DNA of 64,000 nt from Bacteroidota bacterium (lineage in GTDB: Bacteria > Bacteroidota > Bacteroidia > Flavobacteriales_D > Crocinitomicaceae): NCBI GenBank assembly GCA_016192075.1, contig JACPUU010000018.1, positions 217,644 to 281,643 on the forward strand, in the 5' to 3' direction. How positions within the stretch are numbered: the first letter of the stretch is position 1; the number at the start of each line of letters is the position of its first letter. The position numbers and the translations under genes are program-made. A model generated the notes under the pieces. The model ran no database searches. It had not been told where the DNA came from and was given only the letters and a program-made list of their open reading frames with translations. This document shows positions 35,991-44,705 of this stretch, in pieces.

Positions 35991-37125
35991 CATTCTCGTA
36001 AACATATTCACCTACCTGCTCATTTTGTTCTCCGAATAAAGCCCTGGAATCGGAGATAAACAATTTCATTTGATTGTAACTGGTTTCTGAATCAAAAAAC
36101 GCTGCGTTATTTTCATACTTGGAACAAGGCAGCACATAATATTTTTTTACCCCATCTTCAATAGGCGTATATACCCAGGTTAAAATATGACCGGCTTCTT
36201 TAATGCTGGTTTTACCGTTTTCTTTTCGCAGGGTTAGTTTAAACATGGCTCCACCGTCTTTCTTACGGTCACGCTGGTTTGAGATGAAATTACCCAGCGA
36301 ATAAACAATCAGACTTTCTTTTCCGTTAATGTCAGTTTGTTTTTCCCACACCATTTTTTGCAGCACGTGCGGGTGTGCTCCAATAATGATATCAGCCCCC
36401 TGTTCAAAAATGTACTGACCCATATTTATCTGCCACGTTCCGGCATTTGATTCATATTCATTGCCCCAGTGCGTTACTACAATAATTTTGTCGACGTTTT
36501 TGGTTTTGGCAAGAGCTATATCACGTGCAATAAGGTCTTTGTCTAGCAGGTTTACAATTGTTGGGGCCGGCACTGTAATGCCGTTTGTACCATAGGTATA
36601 ATTCAAGATGGCCAGCCTGAAACAGTCGTGTTCAATAATCAGCGGGTTGTTGGCTTTCCGCTCAAGGGAGTCTTTATAAGTTCCGGTATGTATCAGGTTA
36701 AGTGAATCAAGCACCTCAATGGTTCTTTTAATGCCTGACCCACCCCGGTCACAACTGTGGTTGTTAGATGTCACAAAAATATCGACACCGGCATTTTTGC
36801 AGCCAACCGCCAATTCATCCGGTGAGCTGAACTGCGGATAACCAGTGTATGGCGGCCCGGCCAGCGTTACCTCCAGGTTTGCAATGGTATAATCAGCTGC
36901 TGACATCTCTGCTGAAATGTATTTAAAACAGCGGGTATAATCATACGCGTTCAATTCCTTATCAAAGGCAGATGTGATTTGCGGGCCGTGGCCCATAACA
37001 TCACCGGTAAAAAGCAGGCTTAGTTCACCACTGGCCGTGTCTTTGGTGTTTTGGGCATAAGTGACCTGAAAGCTGCTTATAAACAGCAGCAGGCAAAGGG
37101 TGGTAAAACGCATAGGAGATCTCAT
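35971..37125 (-). CDS. CapA-family (poly-gamma-glutamate-synthesis-like) metallophosphatase-fold protein
   Basis: 384 aa with signal peptide (MRFTTLCLLLFISSFQVTYA then QNTKD; an ATG at 37113 would start it directly). The metallophosphatase-like motifs of the PGA_cap/CapA family are in order: FTGDVMGHG near residue 37, IANLEVTLAG near 82, TSNNHSCDRGGSGI near 116, VTHWGNEYE near 218 and GAHPHVLQ near 248. Proteins of this family are periplasmic or anchored; some are linked to polyglutamate capsules, but most have unknown substrates and no cap genes are near. Function is therefore only inferred. Confidence 0.85.
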   Translation of the reverse strand: MRSPMRFTTLCLLLFISSFQVTYAQNTKDTASGELSLLFTGDVMGHGPQITSAFDKELNAYDYTRCFKYISAEMSAADYTIANLEVTLAGPPYTGYPQFSSPDELAVGCKNAGVDIFVTSNNHSCDRGGSGIKRTIEVLDSLNLIHTGTYKDSLERKANNPLIIEHDCFRLAILNYTYGTNGITVPAPTIVNLLDKDLIARDIALAKTKNVDKIIVVTHWGNEYESNAGTWQINMGQYIFEQGADIIIGAHPHVLQKMVWEKQTDINGKESLIVYSLGNFISNQRDRKKDGGAMFKLTLRKENGKTSIKEAGHILTWVYTPIEDGVKKYYVLPCSKYENNAAFFDSETSYNQMKLFISDSRALFGEQNEQVGEYVYENEKWVLR

Positions 37126-37289
37126 TTGCTAACCTCTTACGAATAAAGTGCCAAATTTGTTTAGTGAAACCGGTATTTGCCTGCGAATACGTAGTCTTCC
37201 GTGGTTTGGTGGCTTCTACCTTCTGCCGGAAACCGGTCTGCCTGGCAATAGGCGGACACATATCGTTTCACAAAAAAGTATCCTGGAAA

Positions 37290-37529
37290 CTAAGCAGCTT
37301 TTTTCAACAGCAGGTAATAAAGATGAATCAGTAGAATAAAGAAGTTGGTAATCACAATGGGCCATGAAATACCCAGCATAAAACCATACACTACAAACAG
37401 CGCGCAGCCAATTGAGTTAATAACGCGCAGGCGAATAAGATGTCTGTTTAAGAACGAAATAAGAACTACTGCAGAAGCCAGATAACCAATAAGTTCAGTA
37501 ACCGTGAGGCCAAAAAGGGTATTTTCCAT
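37290..37529 (-). CDS. Small inner-membrane protein (YgjV-like)
   Basis: 79 aa, almost entirely hydrophobic, with three predicted membrane segments (about 10-27, 36-53 and 56-74). The sequence TELIGYLASAVVLISFLNRHLIRLRVINSIGCALFVVYG closely resembles the YgjV/Imp-YgjV family of small membrane proteins, whose function is unknown. It stands alone between the CapA-like and CotH genes, preceded by a near-consensus TATTTTTA box. Confidence 0.72.
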   Translation of the reverse strand: MENTLFGLTVTELIGYLASAVVLISFLNRHLIRLRVINSIGCALFVVYGFMLGISWPIVITNFFILLIHLYYLLLKKAA

Positions 37530-37615
37530 GAGGGGCTAAAAATAAACAATATCTTCAGGCTGGCGAATAATTGCTTAAAGCGTCCATCGAATAAAACTTA
37601 CTGGTTTGAAGATTG

Positions 37616-37641
37616 CCGTTCTGTTGATTCCTTTACATTTG
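37616..37641 (+). promoter_or_regulatory. Promoter of the CotH-family gene, within the longer open frame
   Basis: TTG at 37613-37615, an 18-bp spacer and TACATTTG at 37634-37641. Because this box lies inside the longest open frame, it argues for the TTG start at 37660, 18 bp after the box. Confidence 0.55.
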
Positions 37642-37659
37642 AGCATTGAATCAAATCTG

Positions 37660-40011
37660 TTGAAAAAATTACTCTTCATACTGCTAAGCCTGTCACTGAC
37701 TGCTGTTGCCCAGCAGCCAGAAGAGGTTGTTTCAGCAACCAACCTGGTATTTGAGCCGGCTGGCGGTATTTATGACAAAGGCGTTACTGTGACCCTGAAG
37801 TCAGATTTACCCAATGCCCGTATTTTTTATACGCTTGATGGTTCTGAACCGGGCTCTGGCTCTATGCGTTATACGCAGCCAATTCGTGTAACGTCAGTTT
37901 CAGTAATTCGCGCTATTGCCTATGGTGACGGAAAGCAATCCATCATAGTTACCAATTCATACTTCTGTGATCGGAAATATACCCTGCCCATTGTTTCTAT
38001 TACCACCAATCCAGCAAATTTGTGGGATTTTGCCTCAGGTATTTATGTAAAAGGGTGCTGTGCTGATACCCTGCCCCCTTATTTAGGCGCTAATTTCTGG
38101 TATGATTGGGAGCGCAGAGCCAATGTGGAAATGTACGAACCAACCGGCGAATGTGCCTTTAATCAGCAGGCTGGTATTGGTATTTTCGGAGGCTTCAGCA
38201 AAGGGTTACCACAAAAATCACTCTATGTAACCGCGCGTGATAAATACGGTAAAAATAAGTTTGATTACCCCATTTTTCCGGAAAGAGAAAACATTGATTC
38301 CTACAAGTCATTTATTTTACGAAATGCCGGCGGTGATTTTGGTAAAACGCATTTCAGGGATGCTTTTATGACACAACTGGCAAAGCCCACAGGTATTGCC
38401 ATTCAGGCATACCGCCCGGCCATTGTTTTTTTAAACGGGCAGTATTGGGGTATTCAAAATCTGCGTGAAAAAATCAATGAGCATTACCTTGAAGATAATT
38501 TTGGTGTTGACAAAGACAATGTGGATTTGATGGAACACCGTGATGGCGCAAAACACGGAAATTCCAAAGCATACCGCCAACTGCTGAATTTTCTGGCTAC
38601 CAAAGATATGACGAGTGATGCTGTCATTGCTGAGCTGCGCAAGCAGATGGACATTGAAAATTACATGACCTACAATATTGCCGAGGTGTATTCAGATAAC
38701 CGGGACGCCGGCGGTAACATTCGTTATTTTAAAGAACGCAATGATTCATCACAATGGCGGTGGATTTTTTACGATACTGAAATGGGCCTGGGCAATAATA
38801 ACCCACTGGGTTATAAGAACAATACATTGAAAAAATTCACCTCAGTCAATAATGAAATCTGGCCTGATCCGCCGTGGTCTACATTCATTATCCGCAGTCT
38901 TTTAGCCAATAAAAAGCTTGAGATTGAGTACATCAACATGTTTGCTGATCAGCTGAATACCATCTATCATGCCGATACAGCTGTACGTTTGATGAATAAA
39001 ATTGCCGACGGCATTCGTACAGAAATTCCGTATCACCAGAAACGCTGGGGATCAACCGTAAAATCATGGGAAGAGAATGTAGCCGTTCTTAAAACTTTTG
39101 TCACACAAAGGCCATTCTACCTGCGGCAGTTTATCATGGAAAAATTCGGGCTTACCGACACAGCTTATGTGCATGTTTATTCGCCGGGTGAAGAGCAGGG
39201 TGATATAACACTCAATAGCCTGAAAATTAAGCGTGATTTTAAAGGCGTTTATTTTAAAAATGTACCTGTAACCATAAAGGCTGAACCCAAGCATGATTAT
39301 GAATTTGTGGGTTGGAAAGGGCGGAATGAGCGGTCATCGGAATTGACGATTATGCTTACAGAAGACCTTGAGCTGATTCCGGTTTTTCAGCCAAAGCGGC
39401 GCAGCATTTTTGCAGACAGTGTGATCATTAATGAAATATGCTTTTTTCAGCATGAATCAGACACTTCAGGCGATTGGGCAGAGCTTTATAATCACTCCGG
39501 AAAAGACATTGACCTCAGCGGTTGGGTGTTTACCGAATCGTCTTACAAAAAAGGTTTTGTGGTGCCAAATGGTACACTGCTTCAAAAAAACGGGTTTATC
39601 ATTCTGGCTGAAAACCGTGATCTGGTGAGTAATTCCAAATGTCCGGTGGTTGGCAATTTTGATTTTGGTCTGTCCAAAAAGGGCGAAAAAATAACGCTTT
39701 ATGACCAGGAAGGGTTTGTGGTAGACTCACTCACTTATGGAGCTTATAACAAGGATGTGCAGGGCGAAAATACATTTTCAGTGAATTTAATTCATCCTGA
39801 TTCGGTGAGGTGTAGTAGTACAGCCTGGGCCAATGAGGTACCCAACCCCGGTGAGGCCAGCCTTAGTTACCGCAACTTTCTTCAGTCTGAGCTTGATAAA
39901 GCCTACTGGACCAAGGTGTTATTCATGGGCGGTGGCGGGTTTTTTTTTATATTGGCCGTTGGTCTGTGGTTCTTCCGGTCCTTTAAAAAACGGCATAATT
40001 TGACCCCCTGA
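37660..40011 (+). CDS. CotH-family protein with chitobiase-like and lamin-tail domains
   Basis: 783 aa if started at TTG 37660, which gives a compact signal peptide (KKLLFILLSLSLTAVA then QQPEE) and fits the promoter box at 37634; the frame extends 54 bp further upstream. Domains: chitobiase/beta-hexosaminidase C-terminal-like at ~30-95 (ARIFYTLDGSEPGSGSMRY); CotH kinase-like at ~110-470 (LRNAGGDFGKTHFRDAFM, QYWGIQNLREKI, IFYDTEMGLG); lamin-tail domain at ~600-720 (VIINEICFFQ, WAELYNHSGKDIDLSGWVF); and a C-terminal membrane helix (~753-775, FMGGGGFFFILAVGLWFF) with a basic tail. CotH homologues phosphorylate spore-coat proteins in Bacillus; here the target is unknown. No T9SS domain. Confidence 0.85.
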   Translation: MKKLLFILLSLSLTAVAQQPEEVVSATNLVFEPAGGIYDKGVTVTLKSDLPNARIFYTLDGSEPGSGSMRYTQPIRVTSVSVIRAIAYGDGKQSIIVTNSYFCDRKYTLPIVSITTNPANLWDFASGIYVKGCCADTLPPYLGANFWYDWERRANVEMYEPTGECAFNQQAGIGIFGGFSKGLPQKSLYVTARDKYGKNKFDYPIFPERENIDSYKSFILRNAGGDFGKTHFRDAFMTQLAKPTGIAIQAYRPAIVFLNGQYWGIQNLREKINEHYLEDNFGVDKDNVDLMEHRDGAKHGNSKAYRQLLNFLATKDMTSDAVIAELRKQMDIENYMTYNIAEVYSDNRDAGGNIRYFKERNDSSQWRWIFYDTEMGLGNNNPLGYKNNTLKKFTSVNNEIWPDPPWSTFIIRSLLANKKLEIEYINMFADQLNTIYHADTAVRLMNKIADGIRTEIPYHQKRWGSTVKSWEENVAVLKTFVTQRPFYLRQFIMEKFGLTDTAYVHVYSPGEEQGDITLNSLKIKRDFKGVYFKNVPVTIKAEPKHDYEFVGWKGRNERSSELTIMLTEDLELIPVFQPKRRSIFADSVIINEICFFQHESDTSGDWAELYNHSGKDIDLSGWVFTESSYKKGFVVPNGTLLQKNGFIILAENRDLVSNSKCPVVGNFDFGLSKKGEKITLYDQEGFVVDSLTYGAYNKDVQGENTFSVNLIHPDSVRCSSTAWANEVPNPGEASLSYRNFLQSELDKAYWTKVLFMGGGGFFFILAVGLWFFRSFKKRHNLTP

Positions 40012-40107
40012 CACAAAGCGTTAGGAAACAAAAAATTGCGTTGGATCGGTAAAAAAGCAACTTGGGAAGCCTTTTATTCGTACATTAGAGTATTCTAATA
40101 CGATTAA

Positions 40108-41085
40108 ATGAAAAAAGCTTACGCTCTTTTTGCGGTGTTGTTTCTGTTCTTTTCTCTCTCCAAAAGTTATGCAACAACAGTAACTGCAACGCAAAACGGT
40201 AACTGGAATCAAACTGACACCTGGAGCCCGGCAACGGTGCCCGGTTGTTTTGATACCATTGTCATTCCCGCAGGTATTACGGTAACCATTACAGTAACAG
40301 TAAATCTGACGGCTTGTCCCCCGGTTTATATTCTCGTTGAAGGGACACTAACTTTTCAGACAGGAAAAAAGCTTGATCTGCCTGACGGATCGGTAGTTTA
40401 CATTGCTCCGGGTGGTTCATTAACCGGTGGCGGTGGTGGCGGAAGCTCTAACTGGATCACCATTGCAGGCAGCCCTTATTGGACAGCCGGAGACGGTAAC
40501 CTGACAGGTCCCGCAATTCTTTGCCAATCGTGCTCACTGCCTATTGAACTCGTTAATTTTACCGCTGATTTGAATGATGGTGTTGTTTTGCTTCAATGGC
40601 AAACAGCGTCTGAAGAAGAAAATGATTATTTCTGGGTTCAGCGCAGTACAGATGGTTTTACCTGGGAAAACCTGGCAATGGTAGACGGTGCAGGCAACAG
40701 CAGTGTGCTGATTGATTATGCAGCTGAAGACAGAAACCCGCAACTGGGTATGTCTTATTACCGGTTAAAGCAGGTTGACATGAATGGTTCGTTCAGTTAT
40801 TCCCCAACACGGGTTATTTCAAACGGTGACTTTTACAGTGATCAGCAGTTGCTGGTGCTTTCATCTTCGTCAGAGGCGCAGCACAATGTGGTTATTTATT
40901 TTGCTGAACCCATTAAGGGTGATGTGGAAATTTTAATTGTTGGTGTAACCGGTGCCGTTTTATATTCAGAAAAACTGATGGCAGACAGCGAAATGTGGGT
41001 TGCCATAACGCTTGACAGACCTGTTTCTGCAGGTATTTATGCTATAAGGGCAAATCAAACCATTGAAAAAGTGTTTTTTCAATAA
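40108..41085 (+). CDS. Secreted protein with probable T9SS C-terminal domain
   Basis: 325 aa with signal peptide (KKAYALFAVLFLFFSLSKSYA). Residues ~24-135 are a parallel-beta-like N-terminal region of the kind found in many Bacteroidota exported proteins (NGNWNQTDTWSPATVPGCFDTIVIPAGITVTI), ending in a GGGGGG stretch. Residues ~150-235 are an FN3-like module (LPIELVNFTADLNDGVVLLQWQTASEEENDYFWVQRS, YYRLKQVDMNG) that typically precedes sorting domains. The last ~70 residues (LLVLSSSSEAQHNVVIYF to AGIYAIRANQTIEKVFFQ) resemble a divergent type A C-terminal domain. Role unknown. Confidence 0.8.
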   Translation: MKKAYALFAVLFLFFSLSKSYATTVTATQNGNWNQTDTWSPATVPGCFDTIVIPAGITVTITVTVNLTACPPVYILVEGTLTFQTGKKLDLPDGSVVYIAPGGSLTGGGGGGSSNWITIAGSPYWTAGDGNLTGPAILCQSCSLPIELVNFTADLNDGVVLLQWQTASEEENDYFWVQRSTDGFTWENLAMVDGAGNSSVLIDYAAEDRNPQLGMSYYRLKQVDMNGSFSYSPTRVISNGDFYSDQQLLVLSSSSEAQHNVVIYFAEPIKGDVEILIVGVTGAVLYSEKLMADSEMWVAITLDRPVSAGIYAIRANQTIEKVFFQ

Positions 41086-41164
41086 TACTGCCTGTCAAAG
41101 AAATATCATTTAGCGGATTACTTTTTTGACTAACTTTATCTTTCATTTTTAAAACAAACAACGT

Positions 41165-41731
41165 ATGAGTATTGGATTGTGGGTAGCCATCGGTGTGGTG
41201 GTACTGCTGATTATCATGATTATTTCCATGTACAATGGATTGGTTGGGCTTAGAAACAACCGTGAGAATGCATTTGCTGATATTGATGTTCAATTAAAGC
41301 AAAGACATGATTTGATTCCACAACTGGTTGCAACCGTAAAAGGGTATGCTGAACAGGAAAAAGGTGTTTTGACTGCAGTTACCCAGGCCCGTGCCAGAGC
41401 TATGTCGGCCGGCACAGTGAATGATAAAATTGCGGCTGAGGTTGCGCTTTCTGGCGCTATGTCTCAGTTCTCGATGCAAATGGAAGCTTATCCTGATTTG
41501 AAATCAAATCAGAATTTTATGCAGCTTCAGCGTGAGCTTTCTGATATTGAAAATAAACTGGCAGCTGTACGCCGCTTCTTTAATTCTGCTACTAAAGAAC
41601 TCAACAATAAAGTGCAGAAATTCCCAAGCAACCTGATTGCCGGTATGTTTAAATTCAGCCAGGAGCCTTATTTTGACCTGGGTGTTGTTCAACGTGAAGA
41701 GCTTGATAAAGCTCCTGAAATTAAATTCTGA
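41165..41731 (+). CDS. lemA: LemA family protein
   Basis: 188 aa: one N-terminal membrane helix (~5-25, WVAIGVVVLLIIMIISMYNGLVGLRN), then a coiled-coil/helical-bundle LemA domain with the family motif NAFADIDVQLKQRHDLIPQLVATVKGYA and the C-terminal FNxxxxxFPSN-like FPSNLIAGMF...F. LemA homologues are membrane proteins of unclear role, often paired with HtpX-like peptidases. Here the M48 peptidase gene starts 5 bp downstream, supporting an operon. Confidence 0.92.
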   Translation: MSIGLWVAIGVVVLLIIMIISMYNGLVGLRNNRENAFADIDVQLKQRHDLIPQLVATVKGYAEQEKGVLTAVTQARARAMSAGTVNDKIAAEVALSGAMSQFSMQMEAYPDLKSNQNFMQLQRELSDIENKLAAVRRFFNSATKELNNKVQKFPSNLIAGMFKFSQEPYFDLGVVQREELDKAPEIKF

Positions 41732-41736
41732 TTCCT

Positions 41737-42666
41737 GTGGCATACGTTGGTCTTTACAGTCAGGTCCGCAGCAACAATTTTAAGTCGACCCTGCTCCTTG
41801 TTGGTTTTCCAACCGTTATTGTAGCAAGCGTTTGGCTGGTGCTGTTTATTCTCAGTGAATTTAAGTGGGAACAAGAGCAAACAGATGTATTTCTGCGCGT
41901 GTTGCCAATTGTAGTTGGTGCAGTGGCGTTATGGTTTTTGATTGCGTATTTGTTCAATTCAAAAATGATTGAGTTTGCAACCCATTCGCATACGCTGGAT
42001 CGTCAGAACAATATGCGCGTGTATAACCTGGTTGAAAACCTGTGCATGTCACAGGGGCGTAAAATGCCTAAAATTCAGATTATTGAATCAGACGCACTGA
42101 ATGCATTTGCAAGCGGGTTGAATGAAAAAACATACACCATTACACTCACCCGCGGAATTATCAATAAACTGAATGATGCAGAGCTGGAGGGTGTTATTGC
42201 ACATGAGCTTGCACACATTATCAATAAAGATGTACGGCTGCTGATAATCTCTATCATTTTTGTAGGCATTCTGGGCTTTATTGTTCAGGTATTGTTCAGA
42301 ACCCTTATTTATGGCAACCGGGGCAGCAGCAGTGATCGTAAAAAAGACGGCAGGTTAATTATTGTTGTTTTGATTGTAAGCGCGCTGGCTTACTTGCTTA
42401 CGATTTTATTCCGTTTTGCATTATCGCGCAAGCGTGAATACCTGGCAGATGCTGCTGCGGCTGAAATGACAAAAAGGCCTGATGCGCTTGCCAGTGCCTT
42501 GCGAAAAATTTCAGGTCATTCTGAGGTGGAAGAAGTAAGCAGCAGTGATGTAAAATCCATGTTTATTTCCAATGAGCCTAAAGCCAATGCTTTTTCAGCC
42601 ATTACAGGACTTTTTGCTACCCACCCGCCCATTCAGAAGCGTATTGCCTTTCTGGAGCAGGTTTAA
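41737..42666 (+). CDS. M48 family (HtpX-like) zinc metallopeptidase
   Basis: 309 aa starting with GTG at 41737, 5 bp after lemA. It has four membrane helices (about 18-42, 53-73, 170-192 and 205-227). The zinc motif HELAH (HExxH) lies in GVIAHELAHIINKD near residue 155, and the third ligand is the Glu of REYLADAAAAEMT. It probably degrades or processes misfolded membrane proteins, as HtpX does in E. coli. The lemA-htpX pairing is a known conserved arrangement. A strong terminator follows 20 bp after the stop. Confidence 0.92.
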   Translation: MAYVGLYSQVRSNNFKSTLLLVGFPTVIVASVWLVLFILSEFKWEQEQTDVFLRVLPIVVGAVALWFLIAYLFNSKMIEFATHSHTLDRQNNMRVYNLVENLCMSQGRKMPKIQIIESDALNAFASGLNEKTYTITLTRGIINKLNDAELEGVIAHELAHIINKDVRLLIISIIFVGILGFIVQVLFRTLIYGNRGSSSDRKKDGRLIIVVLIVSALAYLLTILFRFALSRKREYLADAAAAEMTKRPDALASALRKISGHSEVEEVSSSDVKSMFISNEPKANAFSAITGLFATHPPIQKRIAFLEQV

Positions 42667-42686
42667 TTGATTATTAAAGTATTTTG

Positions 42687-42719
42687 AAAGCCCTTTTGCT
42701 TATTGCAAAGGGGCTTTTT
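42687..42719. terminator. Bidirectional intrinsic terminator
   Basis: AAAGCCC (42687-42693) pairs with GGGCTTT (42711-42717), extended inwards by TTTTGC/GCAAAG around a TTATT loop, with a T-run after it. It separates the convergent M48 and di-haem peroxidase genes. Confidence 0.82.
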
Positions 42720-42742
42720 CTTTTGGGAAGTTTCGGTTTCTT

Positions 42743-43846
42743 TTACCCTGGATCCTGGAACGCCGGATTGGTCACAAAGCTGCTGTCTGAGAGCGAAACC
42801 AAAAACATATAGAGTTTGTATTTGTCTCCCGGGTTCATTTGACTGCCCCCGGTACCTATATGTTTCATAAGCGGGTCAATTGTTGGTGAATTTTGCAGGC
42901 CCTGGCTATAGTGGTTGATAACATCCTGTATGGTTGCAAACCGGCCGTCATGCATATAAGGTGCAGTAAAAACCAGGTTGCGCAGTGTTGGTGTTTTGAA
43001 TTTTCCATTGTCAAAACTGTTGCCGGTAACGTTTCCGCGTCCGTTATCGGTAATAACCGCATCAAGCCCGTTGTTGTGAAATGAATTATCGGTCCACAGC
43101 GGGTTGTATGAGTCTCCGTGACAATGAAAACAATCACCTTTGGTTTCGTCCATAAAAATGGTAAACCCTTCATAGGCCGCCTGCTGATCTGTTGCATTCC
43201 ACCCACTGTTGCCGGTGAGCAGGTATTTATCAAAAGGCGCATTGCCTGAAATGAGTGTGCGCAAAAACTGGGCAATGGATTTACTGACAAGTACAGAGTC
43301 AATAACGGTGGTTCCAAAAACCTGTTCAAACAAGGCCGGGTAAAACAAATCCTGCTGCAGCTTAGCGGCTACGTTGGGCCAGGTGGTGTGCATTTCAACC
43401 GGGTTTGTAACGGGTTGAAACACCTGATTTTCAATACCGGCAGCGCGTCCGTCCCAAAAAAGATAGGTCATCCATCCCAGGTTAATCAGCGGCATTGAAT
43501 TTCGGCCTCCTGCTATTCCATCAATGCCCAGGCTAAAGGCGGTAGTGTCACTGAATGAGGTTGCCGGCGCATGGCATGACCCGCAGGATTGGGTATTGTC
43601 GGCCGACAGGCGCTCATCAAAAAACAGTTTTCGGCCAAGCTCTACCCCTTCAACAGTCATTGGGTTTTCGCCCGGCACCTGAACAGGTGGTAAATGTTGT
43701 GAAATAATAGCCGGGTATTCAAAAAAATATGGGCTGGCCGTAACCGGTGTTATTTCGGGGTCCTTACGACACGCCGTAATAGCCAGCACACCACTGATTG
43801 AAACAAAAAGGGTCCATTTATTTTTATGTAAAAACCGGTGCAGCAT
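42743..43846 (-). CDS. Di-haem cytochrome c peroxidase / MauG-family lipoprotein
   Basis: 367 aa with lipobox ITAC (Cys26), so probably a periplasm-facing lipoprotein. Two c-type haem motifs are present: CGSCH near residue 88 and CFHCH near residue 238, each in the usual place for the bacterial CcpA/MauG family. The conserved YMHDGRFATIQDVINHY segment near residue 296 is present. It likely reduces hydrogen peroxide with electrons from a cytochrome, but MauG-like oxidations of proteins cannot be excluded. A -7 box lies 17 bp upstream. Confidence 0.93.
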   Translation of the reverse strand: MLHRFLHKNKWTLFVSISGVLAITACRKDPEITPVTASPYFFEYPAIISQHLPPVQVPGENPMTVEGVELGRKLFFDERLSADNTQSCGSCHAPATSFSDTTAFSLGIDGIAGGRNSMPLINLGWMTYLFWDGRAAGIENQVFQPVTNPVEMHTTWPNVAAKLQQDLFYPALFEQVFGTTVIDSVLVSKSIAQFLRTLISGNAPFDKYLLTGNSGWNATDQQAAYEGFTIFMDETKGDCFHCHGDSYNPLWTDNSFHNNGLDAVITDNGRGNVTGNSFDNGKFKTPTLRNLVFTAPYMHDGRFATIQDVINHYSQGLQNSPTIDPLMKHIGTGGSQMNPGDKYKLYMFLVSLSDSSFVTNPAFQDPG

Positions 43847-43863
43847 TCGTTTTGATACCGATC

Positions 43864-43871
43864 CAAAAATA
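43864..43871 (-). promoter_or_regulatory. -7 promoter box of di-haem peroxidase gene
   Basis: TATTTTTG on the minus strand, 17 bp before the ATG at 43846. Confidence 0.5.
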
Positions 43872-43958
43872 CAGAATCTGGTTACAGCAATATATGATAT
43901 TTGTCGTGTACCCTCAAAAACGCTGGAAAAAGGCCAATATTGTCCGGGAGGCCAGGGC

Positions 43959-43988
43959 TTGAATTAAAGCAGAGATTCGCTAACTTTG
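43959..43988 (+). promoter_or_regulatory. Promoter of lipB
   Basis: TTG at 43959-43961, a 19-bp spacer and TAACTTTG at 43981-43988. The ATG at 43995 is 6 bp downstream, so the transcript is nearly leaderless. Confidence 0.65.
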
Positions 43989-43994
43989 TACGCT

Positions 43995-44687
43995 ATGCCA
44001 AAAGTTAATTGGGAAGATATAGGGCTAAAAGATTACAAAGCGGTGTGGGATTACCAGGAGCAGTTGTTTAAGAGTGCCATTGATTTGAAAATAGCGTCAA
44101 GGAATTCAGAGGTGGCGGTTTTGCCTGAAAATCATCTCATTTTTTGTCAGCATCCGCATGTATACACGCTGGGCAAAAGCGGTGAAGAAAGTCACCTGCT
44201 GATAAATGCACACGAGCTTACTGAAAAAGGCGCAGCGTTTTACAAAATCAACCGCGGTGGTGACATAACCTATCACGGTCCTGGGCAGCTGGTAATGTAC
44301 CCCATATTAGACCTGGATCAGTTTTTTACAGATATTCACAAATACATGCGCTACCTGGAAGAGGCGGTGATATTGACCTTAAGTGAGTTTGGGATTAAGG
44401 CAGGCCGTGTTGACGGACTTACCGGTGTATGGCTTGACGGCGGCACTGCTAACGAACGAAAAATCTGTGCCATGGGTGTAAAAAGTTCACGCTGGGTAAC
44501 CATGCACGGCATTGCATTGAATGTAAATCCTGATCTCTCCTACTTCAATCACATTGTGCCTTGCGGTATTGTGGACAAAAGTGTAACATCCATGCAAAAA
44601 GAGCTGGGTAAAGAGGTTTCTATTGATGCTGTGAGGGAATCTCTGCGCATCAACATGGCTAATATCTTTGATTACGATTATATTTAG
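43995..44687 (+). CDS. lipB: Octanoyl-[ACP]:protein transferase (lipoate biosynthesis)
   Basis: Transfers octanoate from acyl carrier protein to lipoyl domains, the first step of lipoate synthesis. 230 aa from ATG 43995; the open frame reaches an upstream TTG that lies within the -7 box and is therefore excluded. Family signatures: LIFCQHPHVYTLGKSG, NRGGDITYHGPGQLVMYPI, ICAMGVKSSRWVTMHGIALNV with the catalytic Lys, and HIVPCGI with the catalytic Cys. Normal length. lipA is not in the window. The next gene starts 18 bp later and may be cotranscribed. Confidence 0.95.
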   Translation: MPKVNWEDIGLKDYKAVWDYQEQLFKSAIDLKIASRNSEVAVLPENHLIFCQHPHVYTLGKSGEESHLLINAHELTEKGAAFYKINRGGDITYHGPGQLVMYPILDLDQFFTDIHKYMRYLEEAVILTLSEFGIKAGRVDGLTGVWLDGGTANERKICAMGVKSSRWVTMHGIALNVNPDLSYFNHIVPCGIVDKSVTSMQKELGKEVSIDAVRESLRINMANIFDYDYI

Positions 44688-44705
44688 TGAACAAAATACA
44701 CGTTC

